Below, piece after piece: positions 1 through 9,161 of a DNA stretch of 64,000 nt. The notes beneath the pieces are model-generated. The model was given only the letters and a program-made list of their open reading frames with translations. It did no database searches and was not told the origin of the DNA. This stretch comes from Sandaracinaceae bacterium (GTDB lineage: Bacteria > Myxococcota_A > Polyangia > Polyangiales > Houyiibacteriaceae): assembly GCA_016706685.1 (NCBI GenBank), contig JADJJE010000001.1, forward strand, positions 248,001-312,000, read 5' to 3'. The position numbers and the translations under genes were made by a program. The first letter of the stretch is position 1; every line of letters starts with the position of its first letter.

Positions 1-567
1 GGCACCGAGGAGCAGTTGCTGGCGTTCACGCGCGCGTCGCTCCGGCCCGCGCACCGCAGCGCGTACGACGAAGCCGTGGCGTGGCAGACCCCGCTGCTGG
101 TGGGCGAATTCGGTATGAACCCCGTGGGTACGCGTGGCCTCGAGTACCTGGAGCTGCAGACCGACCTGCACGACGAGTTCGGCGCCAGCTCCGCGTTCTG
201 GGTCTGGAAGGAAGACTCGCAAGACTCGTGGGGCCTCTTCGACCGCAGCGGAGACGAGTGGGTGGAGCGCCCTGCCCTGCGCCGCGTGCTCTCGCGCCCC
301 ATGCCCGAGCGCATCGCCGGTCAGCCGCTCTGGTGGCGCTACGACCGCGTGACGCAGACGCTGGACGTGGCCTACGAAGGCGACGGCGCCGTGGACGCGC
401 CCACCGAGGTCTACGTGCCGGCCAGCGAAGACTACACGGCGGACTTCGTGGTGCGCTGTGACGAGCGCGAGGTCGCGGTCACGCGTGATGGCGCTACCGG
501 CATCGTCGCCATTCCGTGCCACGGACGTGGCCCTCACCGCGTGCAGGTAGCCCCCGCAGCGCCCTGA
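1..567 (+). CDS. GH5-family glycosidase, C-terminal part (5' end cut by window)
   Basis: The frame is open from base 1 and lacks a start, so only the last 188 residues are present. The motif LLVGEFG near residue 35 fits the strand carrying the nucleophile Glu of clan GH-A, and FWVWKED fits a following barrel strand. After the barrel comes a segment of about 80 residues that fits the small beta-sandwich found after the catalytic domain of endoglycoceramidase-like GH5 enzymes. Those enzymes cleave glycolipid or other beta-glycosidic bonds and are usually secreted; the signal peptide would lie outside the window. The family call is from motif recognition; the substrate is unknown. Confidence 0.6.
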   Translation, partial: GTEEQLLAFTRASLRPAHRSAYDEAVAWQTPLLVGEFGMNPVGTRGLEYLELQTDLHDEFGASSAFWVWKEDSQDSWGLFDRSGDEWVERPALRRVLSRPMPERIAGQPLWWRYDRVTQTLDVAYEGDGAVDAPTEVYVPASEDYTADFVVRCDEREVAVTRDGATGIVAIPCHGRGPHRVQVAPAAP

Positions 568-636
568 GGTTCGGTGCCCCCAGGCGCCCGGGGAATGCGT
601 TGACTTTCCCCTTATTTTCGCCAGACTCGCGCTGCC

Positions 637-1863
637 GTGGGCTTTATTGAATTGATCCAGTCGGACTATACGGTCCTCACCATTCCCTTCGTCTCTGCGT
701 TCATCGGTTGGTTCACCAACTGGCTCGCGGTGCAGATGATGTTCTACCCGAACGACTTCGTGGGGATCCCGCCGTTCCTGGGCTGGCAGGGCATCGTGCC
801 GGCCAGCGCCGAGCGGCTGGCGCGCTTCAGCACCCGGCTCATCACCACCAAGCTGCTGTCGCTCGAGGAGCTCTTCCAGAACTTCAAGGGCGACGCGTTC
901 GCGTCCGAGATGGACGCCGTGGTGGACCAGATCACCGAGCAGATCCTGCAGGAAGTGGCGCAGAAGCACGCCAAGGTCATGTGGGAGAATGCGGGCGAGG
1001 TGATGCAGAACATGGTGCGCCAGAAGCTCCGCGAGGAGGTGCGCACCGTGGTCATCAACATCACGGACGACTTCAGCAACAACATCACCAAGATCCTGGA
1101 CCTCGAGCAGGTGGTGCTCGAAGCGGTCATGAAGAACCGCCGGCTCATGACCATGATGTTCCTCGAGGTGGGCGAGGCCGAGTTCAAGTTCATCATGAAC
1201 TCGGGCATCTGGTTCGGGTTCCTGTTCGGCATCCCGCAGATGATCATCTGGGTGTACTGGCCGGCCGTCTGGGTCTTGCCCTTCTTCGGGTTCCTGGTCG
1301 GCTACGCCACCAACTGGATCGCCCTCAAGCTGGTCTTCGAGCCGAAGCGCCCCGTGAAGGTGGGTCCGTTCGTGGTCCAGGGCCTGTTCCACAAGCGCCA
1401 GCAGGTCGTTGCCGAGCGCTTCAGCGAGCTGACCGCCGGCCACCTGCTGAACGCCGAGAACATCGTGCGCACCGTGACCGGGGGTGAATCCGGCAAGCTG
1501 GTGCTGACCCTGGTGAAGGGCCGCGTGGAGGAGCTGATCGGCAAGTACGAGCAGCACCCGATGGCCGCCATGATGCTCCCCGAGGGGCAGCGCGCCCAGC
1601 TCCGGACGGAGGTCTACACCATGATCGAGGTGGAGATCCCGCGCGACGGCGGCCTGCTCCACACGTTCGCAGCGAAGGCCGTGGACATCCGCGGAGAGCT
1701 ACACGACCGCATGAAGGCGCTCGACTCGGAGTCGTTCGAGGGGGTGCTGCGGCCCGCGTTCCAACAGGACGAGTGGAAGCTCATCCTGGCCGGCGCCGTG
1801 CTCGGCTTGGCGGCCGGCGTGGCTCAGCTGGTGTGGATGTTCGGCGACACCCTCGCCGGCTGA
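637..1863 (+). CDS. DUF445 family membrane protein
   Basis: This 408-residue protein has a hydrophobic N-terminus (about 11-36), a central hydrophobic hairpin (about 190-235) and a C-terminal membrane segment (about 382-404). A near-duplicate motif, GWFTNWLAVQMMF and GYATNWIALKLVF, follows the first and central segments and is the signature of DUF445. The stretch between is a long amphipathic helical region. The start is GTG at 637, the first start codon upstream of the hydrophobic segment; no strong Shine-Dalgarno is seen. The function of DUF445 is unknown. It stands alone between the glycosidase and an AraC regulator. Confidence 0.8.
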   Translation: MGFIELIQSDYTVLTIPFVSAFIGWFTNWLAVQMMFYPNDFVGIPPFLGWQGIVPASAERLARFSTRLITTKLLSLEELFQNFKGDAFASEMDAVVDQITEQILQEVAQKHAKVMWENAGEVMQNMVRQKLREEVRTVVINITDDFSNNITKILDLEQVVLEAVMKNRRLMTMMFLEVGEAEFKFIMNSGIWFGFLFGIPQMIIWVYWPAVWVLPFFGFLVGYATNWIALKLVFEPKRPVKVGPFVVQGLFHKRQQVVAERFSELTAGHLLNAENIVRTVTGGESGKLVLTLVKGRVEELIGKYEQHPMAAMMLPEGQRAQLRTEVYTMIEVEIPRDGGLLHTFAAKAVDIRGELHDRMKALDSESFEGVLRPAFQQDEWKLILAGAVLGLAAGVAQLVWMFGDTLAG

Positions 1864-2083
1864 TCACCCCGACAGCGGTGTGTCAGTGGCGCGCGCGTAC
1901 GATGCGCAGCGCGCACGGGTTGCGCCGCAACCTGGCGAAACGGAACACGATTGGTGGCCGCTTCGGCGGTGCGAAAATGTCCCCGGGTTTCCGCAGACAG
2001 AGCTACAAACTGCCGCATTAGCAGGCAGGGGTGGGACGGGCGTCCCGCCATCCCTTGCCGTCGTTACTGGCCGGGCAAACGTA

Positions 2084-3109
2084 GTGAACTCAAGGGACTT
2101 CAGCAGCGCGTCTCCGATCCTCCTCGGGGTGTTGACTCGCGCCATCACGCGCGCGGTGCCATCCGTGCCCGAGAACGCCCTGGCTGAATTCGCCGCAGAG
2201 CCGGGCACGATGCGCGTCCCGGTGCCGCGCGTCCACGCCGCCTGGCAGCGGGCAGAGGCCCTCGCGGGGCCGCAGGTGGGCCTGCTCACGGCGCGCGAAC
2301 TGCACGTGGGTGACATCGACCCGCAGGGATACGTGCTCAACGCCGCCGGGACACTGAGAGACGCAGTCGAGCTGGCCGGCCGCTACCACCGCCTGTTCTA
2401 CGAGAACGTGGCGGTCACCACCGAGTTCGGCGACGACGCCGCCGTCCTGCGCTTCGACTTGGTCGAGGGCGCTCCGGTGCCCAACTCGCTCGTCGAGTTC
2501 GCGGTGGCCGCGCTCTGCCGCATGGCCCGCTTCGTGTTCGGAAGCTTCCCCATCACCGAGGTGCGCTTTCAGCACGTCAGCCGGGCCCCACGCGCCGTGT
2601 TCGACAGCACCTTCGGGTGCCCGGTGCACCAAGGCGCGGGCGAGACGGCCATCGTGCTCCCCGTCGGCGTGTTGGAGCTCCGGAACGCGGTGGCCGACCA
2701 CGGCGTCGGCTCCATCCTGGCGGAGCACCTCCAGCGCGAGCTGGGCATCCTTCAAGCCCAGGGGGCCGTCGCCGGCCTGGTCTACGATCTGTTGGTGAAG
2801 GAGCTCCCCCTGCGTGGCACCGGCGCCATCGACGTCGCCCGCGAGCTGGGCATGAGCGAGCGAACCCTGCGGCGGCGCTTGGCGGACGAGGGCACCAGCC
2901 ACCGCCGCTTGCTGGAAGAGGCGCGCCGCGAAGTGGCCATTCGGTTGCTGGGCGAGCAGCGCCTGTCCATCGACGAGGTCGCGTACCACCTCGGGTACGC
3001 ACAGCCCTCCAGCTTCCAGCGCGCCTTCAAGCGTTGGACCGGTATGCCCCCGGCCACGTTCCGAGTGCGCTGCGGGCGGGCCAGCACCATGCCCCCGCGG
3101 CGGCCGTAG
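2084..3109 (+). CDS. AraC-family transcriptional regulator with arabinose-binding-type N-terminal domain
   Basis: The N-terminal 200 residues resemble the effector domain of the AraC_N (arabinose_bd) group. The C-terminus is a classical double helix-turn-helix: IDVARELGMSERTLRRRL, then LSIDEVAYHLGYAQPSSFQR and the AraC signature FKRWTGMPPATFR. The frame is open back to 1880, but the first 68 codons look non-homologous. GTG 2084 gives about 341 residues, the usual size for this group, so I prefer it; the start is uncertain. It ends 7 bp from the convergent purU. Members often control lipid or amino-acid catabolism, and the target here is unknown. Confidence 0.75.
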   Translation: MNSRDFSSASPILLGVLTRAITRAVPSVPENALAEFAAEPGTMRVPVPRVHAAWQRAEALAGPQVGLLTARELHVGDIDPQGYVLNAAGTLRDAVELAGRYHRLFYENVAVTTEFGDDAAVLRFDLVEGAPVPNSLVEFAVAALCRMARFVFGSFPITEVRFQHVSRAPRAVFDSTFGCPVHQGAGETAIVLPVGVLELRNAVADHGVGSILAEHLQRELGILQAQGAVAGLVYDLLVKELPLRGTGAIDVARELGMSERTLRRRLADEGTSHRRLLEEARREVAIRLLGEQRLSIDEVAYHLGYAQPSSFQRAFKRWTGMPPATFRVRCGRASTMPPRRP

Positions 3110-3116
3110 AACCGCG

Positions 3117-3971
3117 CTACTCGAACACCACGGTCTTGTTGTCGTAGACCAGCACGCGGTCCGCCAAGTGCAGACGCACGGCTCGCGCAAGCACGAGCTT
3201 CTCGAGGTCGCGCCCCTTGCGCACCAGATCGTCCACCTTGTCGCGGTGGGAGCAGCGCACCACGTCCTGCTCGATGATCGGCCCCTCGTCGAGGTCGGCC
3301 GTGGCGTAGTGCGCCGTGGCGCCGATGAGCTTCACGCCGCGCTCGTAGGCCCGGTGATAGGGCTTCCCGCCCACGAACGCGGGCAGGAACGAGTGGTGGA
3401 TGTTGATGACGTCCCCCTCGTACGCGCGCAGGAAGTCGTCGCTCAAGATTTGCATGTAGCGCGCCAGCACCACCACGGAGGCGCCCGCCTCGCGCACCAG
3501 CTCGAGTGCTTGCTGTTCCTGCTGAGCCTTGGTCTCCTTGGTGACCGGCAGGTGCTCGAACCGCACCCCGAACTGCGCGGCGACCGGCCGCAGGTCTTCG
3601 TGGTTGCTGACGATGAGCGGAATCTCGCACGCGAGCTCTCCGCTGCGGTGCCGCAGCAAGAGGTCGTAGAGACAGTGGTCGTACTTCGAGACGAAGATGG
3701 CCACGCGCTTGATGGCGCTCGACTGCGTCAGCCGGTAGGTCATCTCGAAGCGCGCGGCGACCTCGCGGATGGCGTGCTCGAGGCTGGTGCGATCGGTGTG
3801 CAGGTCGGAGAGATCGAAGTGCACGCGCTGGAAGAACTGCCCCGCCACCGTGTCGGTGTGCTGGTCGGCGTCCACGATGTTGGCGCCGTGCCCGTAGAGC
3901 ACCTGCGCGAGGGAGGCCACCAGGCCCTTGCGGTCGGGGCAGGAGACGAGCAGCGTGGCGAAGGACGACAT
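3117..3971 (-). CDS. purU: Formyltetrahydrofolate deformylase
   Basis: PurU hydrolyses 10-formyl-THF to formate and THF, supplying formate for PurT and balancing one-carbon pools in the cytoplasm. The 284-residue product has an N-terminal ACT domain (FATLLVSCPDRKGLVASLAQ) and a C-terminal formyltransferase domain. It carries the catalytic Asn-His segment NIHHSFLPAF and the Asp in ADLDEGPIIEQD. Length and motif order match the family. It lies about 40 bp downstream of the broken ATP-grasp gene on the same strand and may be co-transcribed with it and the DUF455 gene. Confidence 0.95.
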   Translation of the reverse strand: MSSFATLLVSCPDRKGLVASLAQVLYGHGANIVDADQHTDTVAGQFFQRVHFDLSDLHTDRTSLEHAIREVAARFEMTYRLTQSSAIKRVAIFVSKYDHCLYDLLLRHRSGELACEIPLIVSNHEDLRPVAAQFGVRFEHLPVTKETKAQQEQQALELVREAGASVVVLARYMQILSDDFLRAYEGDVINIHHSFLPAFVGGKPYHRAYERGVKLIGATAHYATADLDEGPIIEQDVVRCSHRDKVDDLVRKGRDLEKLVLARAVRLHLADRVLVYDNKTVVFE

Positions 3972-4007
3972 GGTGGTGCGAGGATGTAGCAGCTCGAGGC
4001 CGCCGGG

Positions 4008-4906
4008 CTACCAGCTCGCGGGCGCCGCGCATGCCCACCGCGTAGCCCATGGTGTAGCGCGCGTTGAGTTCCCCACAGGGGTTCCAGCGCGTCAGCCCCT
4101 TCGCGTCCACATAGCGGTAGGCGTCCACCCCGAGCGGCCCGAAGTACCCCGCACGGTGCAGGGCCTCGGCCAGGCGCCTGAGCGTGTCCCCGAGCGACTC
4201 GGCCTCGCTTCGGTCGAGCTCCCGCTCGAGGGCTGGCCGCACCGAGACGAAGCGCCCGCGGTCCACCTGCTGCACGCAGGGAGCGCCGATCACCAGCGAC
4301 CCGCTCGGCGCCAGGAGAGCGTGCTGGGACACCTCGATGGTGATGCCGACGTGGGGCTCGAGCACCACACCGAGGCTCAGCTCCGCGGGGCTCAGGAAGG
4401 CGCGGGTGTGCGGCGCGAGAGCTCCACCATGGGCACGCAGCTTGCCGCGCCCGGCCGCTCCGAAGGCGCGCTTGAGCCAGACGGGTTCGGAGGGCGAGCG
4501 CGCGGCGAGCCAGGTCTCGGCCGCATCGAGCGAGCTCAGCACCTGGGCATCCGGGAGCCGCGGACCGAGCACGTCGTACGTGAAGCGGGAGGCGTTGACC
4601 TCACGCAGCGTGGCCAGGCCGGGAGCCACGGGAACCTGCGCACCAGCCGCAGCCAGCCGCGCCAGCGCGCTGGGCGTGGGACACCAGGCCACTCCCCGAC
4701 GGAGTTCGTCACCCTCACAGGGCATGACCGGCTCCTCGCCCAGCAGCGCATCCTCGGGACCGAGCAGCGCTAGGGCGGCCTCGCGCGCGGTGGCCACCGC
4801 CGCCAAGGTGGCGCGGCTGGGCGTGTACCCGGCCCCGGTGCCGCAGTTCGTCTTCCGCGTCCAGGTTCAGACACCACAGCGCGCGCGCGGGAGGCGCGCC
4901 GGTCAT
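4008..4906 (-). CDS. ATP-grasp-like protein, interrupted by frameshifts
   Basis: ATG 4906 overlaps the stop of the DUF455 gene as ATGA, the mark of translational coupling. The first codons read MTGAPPARALWCLNLDAEDEL. About 20 codons on (near 4850-4840) coding potential moves to another frame, reading GYTPSRATLAAVATAREAA and continuing for about 270 residues. Segments such as PVWLKRAFGAAGRGKLR, GVVLEPHVGITIEVS and RWNPCGELNARYTMG are the ATP/Mg-binding parts of an ATP-grasp fold. That frame then runs on without a stop through purU, which is not credible. A TAG at 4010-4008 in a third frame is the likely real end. Two indels are therefore needed, so this is either sequence error or a pseudogene. 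The reaction is unknown. Confidence 0.55.
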
Positions 4907-5745
4907 CCGCCCGCTCCGCCCGGGGGCTCGAGCGTTGCCTCGAAGCACTCGAGGGCATCCAGGAACGCGTCGTCCATCCCCGCACGTTTGCGACGGATGC
5001 GGTCCAGCGGGAGACCGCGCAGCAAGACCGGGCTGATGGGCGGCGGCAGGTGGCTGCGCCAGCTCTCGAAGTCGGTGGTGCCCGTGAAGGTCTCGAACCA
5101 GCGAACGGCGAAGCGCACGTGCGCCACCTCTTCCGCGCCCACCCGCTCTTGCAGCACGGCGCCGGCTTCGTCGCCCACGTCGCGGAAGCGCGCGGCGAAG
5201 CGCCCCGCGTGCTCGAGGTTGCCGGCTTCGAGGCCCATCCCCATGAAGGCGACGAACGCCGCGGGGGTGGTGGCACGTGGGACGCGCTCCCAGAACCAGT
5301 CCCGCACGGGAAACTCGCCCACGTGCGCGCCCAGCGCATCGATGTGCCCGGCGTAGAGCTTCATGTGGCGCACCTCGTCGAGGCAGATCCCCAGCAGGCC
5401 CCGGCGAAACTCTACGGGCGCGTCGGCAAACCGCAGGATGGCCCAGCACATCAGCTCGGCGGCCTGCAGCTCGTGGTGCAGGAACGTGTGCAGCAGCTCG
5501 GCGCGTGCGCGCGGGTTGGACAGCCCCTTCCGCCGGGGTGCGTGCTGCGTGATACGCAGCTCGGGAGGGCGTCCTGGCCCTTCGGGGACCACGGTCGCCC
5601 GACCCGAGAAGTGCGCCGGTGGCATGGGCGGGTCGAGCTTGTCTACCAAGCGCTCGCTCGTGATGTAGCGCAGCGCCCACGTCTCGACGTCCTCCTCGCT
5701 CGCGGTTGCGTGGGTGATTGCGTCGGCCACGCCAGGGCTTGCCAC
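4903..5745 (-). CDS. DUF455 ferritin-like protein
   Basis: About 280 residues, dominated by helices with repeated Glu/His pairs: HTFLHHELQAAELMCWAIL, CLDEVRHMKLYAGHI, GLEAGNLEHAGRF and GAEEVAHVRFAVRWF. This spacing is the ferritin-like di-metal pattern of DUF455. The frame is open to 5817, but that would overlap the end of the cysteine desulfurase gene. GTG 5745, preceded by a purine-rich stretch, is a reasonable start. The ATGA overlap with the ATP-grasp gene implies a joint function. Biochemical function is not established; an oxidoreductase or metal-binding role is inference. Confidence 0.75.
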   Translation of the reverse strand: MASPGVADAITHATASEEDVETWALRYITSERLVDKLDPPMPPAHFSGRATVVPEGPGRPPELRITQHAPRRKGLSNPRARAELLHTFLHHELQAAELMCWAILRFADAPVEFRRGLLGICLDEVRHMKLYAGHIDALGAHVGEFPVRDWFWERVPRATTPAAFVAFMGMGLEAGNLEHAGRFAARFRDVGDEAGAVLQERVGAEEVAHVRFAVRWFETFTGTTDFESWRSHLPPPISPVLLRGLPLDRIRRKRAGMDDAFLDALECFEATLEPPGGAGG

Positions 5746-5783
5746 GCCGTCGCCCTGCAATCCAGACGCTGGCCTCGGGGCCG

Positions 5784-6962
5784 CTACCAGTCGAGCGTCT
5801 TGCCGCGGGCACGCCACAGCGGAGAGCGCGCGCGCAGGCCCTGAACGGCGGTGATCACGTGGGTGGCCACCGCGTCCACGTCGGCCTCCGTGGTCCCACG
5901 CCCGAGGCCGAAGCGCACGCTCGAGCGGATCCAGTCGTCCTGCACCCCGAGCGCCTGCAGCACGTGGCTGGGGGCGCGTTTGGCGGTGCTGCAGGCTGCG
6001 CCGCTCGAGACGCTGACGTGCGGATCGAGCTCCAGCAGGAGCGCCGCGGTGTCGGTGAAGCCAAAGGCCACGTTCAGATTGCCGGGGTGCGCGCGCTGCG
6101 GATCACCGAACCGACGCACCTCTTGGAGCACCGAGAGACGCTCCCACAGCCGGTCACGCAGTCCCGTCAGGCGCCGAGCATCCTCGGCCCCCTGCTCCGC
6201 CGCCAGCTGCGCCGCCGCTCCGAGCCCCACGATGCCGGAGACGTCCAGCGTGCCACTGCGCAGCCCGCCCTCGTGGCCACCTCCATGCTGGATGGCGTGG
6301 ATGCGGTCCCGCACGGTGCGGCGCACCCAGAGCGCGCCAACGCCCTTGGGCCCGTAGAGCTTGTGCGCCGAGACGCTGATCAGGTCCACGTTCGTCGCCC
6401 GCACGTCCAGCGGCAGGAGCCCGAGCCCTTGCGCCGCGTCGCAGTGGAACAGCGCGGTGCCGCGCGGCGCAGCCGCCAGGACAGCGATGTCCTGCACGGT
6501 CCCGATCTCGTTGTTGCAGCGCATGATGCTGACCAGGCGGGTGTCGTGGCTCAACGCGGCGGCCAGCTGCTGCGCGTGGACGTGGCCGTGCGCGTCCACC
6601 GGCAGGCGCGTCACCCGTGCTCCGCGTCGCTCGAGCGCCTGGCACGTGTCGAGCACGGCAGGGTGCTCGGTCGCCTGCGTGACGATGTGCCCGCTCGCGG
6701 AGCCGAGTTGGTCCGTCATCACCCCCAACAGCGCGAGGTTGTTGCTCTCGGTGGCTCCCGACGTGAACACCACGTCGTCGGCGCGCCCGCCCAGGAGCGC
6801 CGCGACCTGTGCGCGCGCTCGCTCCACCGCCTCGCGCGCCATGCGCCCGTGTGCGTGCCCGCTGGCCGCGTTCCCATGGCTCTCCCGCAAGTACGGGAGC
6901 ATCGCGTCGAGGACACGCGGATCGAGAGGCGTGGTCGCGTGGTGGTCGAGGTAGATGGGCAT
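5784..6962 (-). CDS. Cysteine desulfurase (NifS/IscS class V aminotransferase)
   Basis: This PLP enzyme takes sulfur from cysteine, leaving alanine and an enzyme persulfide for Fe-S clusters or thio-cofactors. The 392-residue product starts MPIYLDHHATTPLDPRVLDAM. It carries the PLP-binding SAHKLYGPKG with the Schiff-base Lys and the active-site loop SSGAACSTAKRAPSHVL with the sulfur-accepting Cys. The open frame extends far upstream but ATG 6962 matches the family N-terminus. It is divergent from the PP2C gene with only about 21 bp between the start codons. No IscU or IscA neighbour is visible, so a housekeeping or thiouridine role cannot be separated. Confidence 0.92.
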   Translation of the reverse strand: MPIYLDHHATTPLDPRVLDAMLPYLRESHGNAASGHAHGRMAREAVERARAQVAALLGGRADDVVFTSGATESNNLALLGVMTDQLGSASGHIVTQATEHPAVLDTCQALERRGARVTRLPVDAHGHVHAQQLAAALSHDTRLVSIMRCNNEIGTVQDIAVLAAAPRGTALFHCDAAQGLGLLPLDVRATNVDLISVSAHKLYGPKGVGALWVRRTVRDRIHAIQHGGGHEGGLRSGTLDVSGIVGLGAAAQLAAEQGAEDARRLTGLRDRLWERLSVLQEVRRFGDPQRAHPGNLNVAFGFTDTAALLLELDPHVSVSSGAACSTAKRAPSHVLQALGVQDDWIRSSVRFGLGRGTTEADVDAVATHVITAVQGLRARSPLWRARGKTLDW

Positions 6963-6983
6963 CGTGATACGCTCCACCATACG

Positions 6984-7868
6984 ATGAGCGTCAAGCGAAC
7001 GTTCGAGGTACTCGCGCCGGCCCCGCGAGACCCCGCGGATCCGGGTCGCCCCTCCATCTTCGGTGCCACGGACGTGGGGCTGGTCCGGAGCAACAACGAA
7101 GACCAGTTCCTGGTGGCGCAGCTGGAGCGCGCGCTCGTCCTCGAGCAGAGCGGGTTCCCGATCACCCCGGGGCAGCGCCTCTTGGACAAGCCCGGCTGGT
7201 TGCTGATGGTGGCCGATGGCATGGGTGGACACGACGCCGGGGAGCTCGCCAGCAGCTTGGTCATCGACGCGATGGCGCACTACGCGTTCACCGTGATGCC
7301 TTGGCTCGGGACACACACCCGCGCGGACTCTGCGGTCGTCGCCGCAGGGCTGCGGGGCGCGGCCGAGGGTGCCCAACAGCGGCTGCGCGAGGTCGCGCTG
7401 CGCAAGGGCCTGAGCACGGAGCTGGGCACCACGCTGACCATGGCCTACATCCGCTGGCCCGAGTGCCTGCTGGTCCACATCGGCGACAGCCGCGCCTACC
7501 TGCTGCGCAGCAACGAGCTCTTCCGGCTGACGAAGGACCACAACCTTGCGCAGTCCATGGTGCAGCGCGGAGTGATGACCGACGACGAGGCGAGGCGCTC
7601 GCGCTTCTCCAGCGTTCTCACCAACGCCCTGGGCGGCACGTCCGACGACCTGCACGTGGAGCTGCATCACTTCGAGCTGCTCGCCGGGGACCGCCTCCTG
7701 CTGTGCACCGATGGACTCTACGGCGAGCTGGGTGATGCCCAGATTGCGTCCACCCTCGGATCCTGCATCCGGCCAGACCTCGCGCCGCTGTGCGTGGACA
7801 GCCTCATCGAGAGAGCGAAGCGTGAGGGCGGGCAGGACAACGTCACGGCCATCCTGGCGGTCTTCTGA
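6984..7868 (+). CDS. PP2C-family Ser/Thr protein phosphatase
   Basis: A cytosolic 294-residue metal-dependent phosphatase that would reverse Hanks-type kinase signalling. All PP2C metal and phosphate motifs are present: RSNNEDQF, VADGMGGHDAGE, LVHIGDSRAYLLR, LCTDGLYGEL and the terminal GGQDNVTAIL. ATG 6984 follows the divergent gap with the cysteine desulfurase. The frame is open far upstream on this strand but that part is antisense shadow. At least two kinases lie in this window (44.7 and 53.8 kb), though neither is adjacent. Confidence 0.93.
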   Translation: MSVKRTFEVLAPAPRDPADPGRPSIFGATDVGLVRSNNEDQFLVAQLERALVLEQSGFPITPGQRLLDKPGWLLMVADGMGGHDAGELASSLVIDAMAHYAFTVMPWLGTHTRADSAVVAAGLRGAAEGAQQRLREVALRKGLSTELGTTLTMAYIRWPECLLVHIGDSRAYLLRSNELFRLTKDHNLAQSMVQRGVMTDDEARRSRFSSVLTNALGGTSDDLHVELHHFELLAGDRLLLCTDGLYGELGDAQIASTLGSCIRPDLAPLCVDSLIERAKREGGQDNVTAILAVF

Positions 7869-7981
7869 ATCTCGCGTTTCATCCTATCGGGTGAAGGGAA
7901 GTGTATGCTACAGTGCGCGGCAGATGCTGCCGTCCAATGACACTCCCTGCGCCCGAGCTGCGTTGATCGCAGGCGCTCTAT

Positions 7982-9109
7982 TTGGTCGGGGTCTCCGCCA
8001 CGACCGCTTGCTCGCCGTTCGACGCCTCACTCGTTCCTCCGCTCGAGGACACGTCCATCGGCTGCACCGCCGGCAACACCCTGCCGCCACCGCGGCCCCC
8101 GGACAGCGCGCAGCCCGACGGTGGCACGGACGTCCCAGATTTCTGGGTCGCACTGCGGGACGTGCGCCTCGATCAGCGCACCAACGACGAGTGGGCCAAC
8201 ATCGGCTACAACATCGATGGGCGCTGCACGGATCTCAACAACGCGGCCACCGCCACCGAGTGCGTGCCCGTCGAGGGCCGCTCGCACGAGGTCGACGGCA
8301 CCCGGGGCATCGACAACTCCTTCGGGCACAACCTCTTCCCGCTCCTGGACCTGGCCTTCGACGGCCTCGATGAGCGTGCGATCGAGGCCGAGCTGTGGGG
8401 CCTCGGGAACCCGCTCATTCGAATCCGTGGTTGGAACGGCACACCGAACGACTCACGGGTACAGATGCTGCTGACGCAGAGCGTCTTCGCGACCCCCAGC
8501 AACGCAGGGGCGCAACCCGACATCCACGTCATCGGCAGCGCTGCCTTCCTGGACGAAGCGGGGACCATGCCCGCGCCCCTGCCCATCTGGGACGGGACGG
8601 ACTACTTCTGGGGCCGGGACGACACCTTCGCCGTGCCGTCCGCCTCGCCCGATCTGGACGCCGCGACGCCGCTCGTGGTCGACAACAACGCGTACGTCGC
8701 GAACGGCATCCTGGTCACCACCGTTCCTGACGGAACCGAGATCATCTTGGTGGGCGATGGGCTCGGCACCCGCGTTCGCCTGTCCGGCATGATCGCCACG
8801 GCCAACATCGCGGAGCTGAAGCTCGAGGACGCGGAGAGCATCACCGTCACCATCGCCGGCCGGTGGGGCTTCAACGACCTGCTGCGCACCGCCGAGTCGG
8901 TGGGCGTGTGCCCGGGCAGCGGTCAGTTCAACATACTTCGCGGGCAGGTGGCCTCCATCTCGGACGTGCTGTTGGACCCGCTGCCCGGAAACGTCGGCAC
9001 GCAGTGCGACGCCGTGTCCTTGGGCATCACGTTCGAGGCCTATCCTGCCAACGTGGGTGGCCTCGCGCTGGGGCAGGACCTGCCCAACCCCTGCGAAGAC
9101 GTGCCCTGA
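7982..9109 (+). CDS. Predicted secreted lipoprotein of unknown function (5' end probably frameshifted)
   Basis: The 375-residue frame begins within a signal sequence, LVGVSATTACSPFD, where TTAC could be a lipobox. Upstream in this frame there is a stop (TGA 7964) and no good start. One base over, ATG 7924 reads MLPSNDTPCARAALIAGALF, a plausible n- and h-region that would join at about 7980 if one base were removed from the CTATTTGG run. The mature part is rich in Asp, Thr and Gly with scattered Cys, beta-rich in appearance, typical of large myxobacterial surface lipoproteins. I recognise no family. Confidence 0.6.
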   Translation: MVGVSATTACSPFDASLVPPLEDTSIGCTAGNTLPPPRPPDSAQPDGGTDVPDFWVALRDVRLDQRTNDEWANIGYNIDGRCTDLNNAATATECVPVEGRSHEVDGTRGIDNSFGHNLFPLLDLAFDGLDERAIEAELWGLGNPLIRIRGWNGTPNDSRVQMLLTQSVFATPSNAGAQPDIHVIGSAAFLDEAGTMPAPLPIWDGTDYFWGRDDTFAVPSASPDLDAATPLVVDNNAYVANGILVTTVPDGTEIILVGDGLGTRVRLSGMIATANIAELKLEDAESITVTIAGRWGFNDLLRTAESVGVCPGSGQFNILRGQVASISDVLLDPLPGNVGTQCDAVSLGITFEAYPANVGGLALGQDLPNPCEDVP

Positions 9110-9161
9110 CGCGACCGCGCCGCTCGAGCTGCGCCGCCCCCACAAGGAGGCGGCACCTCGT

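Noticed and set aside
2782..4007. Continuation of the ATP-grasp frame through purU and into the AraC gene
   Set aside because: It overlaps purU, which has full catalytic motifs in another frame, and the extension has no protein-like composition. A frameshift near the true stop explains it better.
5718..6983. N-terminal extension of the PP2C frame
   Set aside because: It is antisense to the cysteine desulfurase and has shadow composition. PP2C begins normally at ATG 6984.
9133..9154. GCCGCC/GGCGGC hairpin between the lipoprotein gene and bfr as a bidirectional terminator
   Set aside because: There is no T-run on either side and the stem is only six pairs, so termination cannot be claimed.
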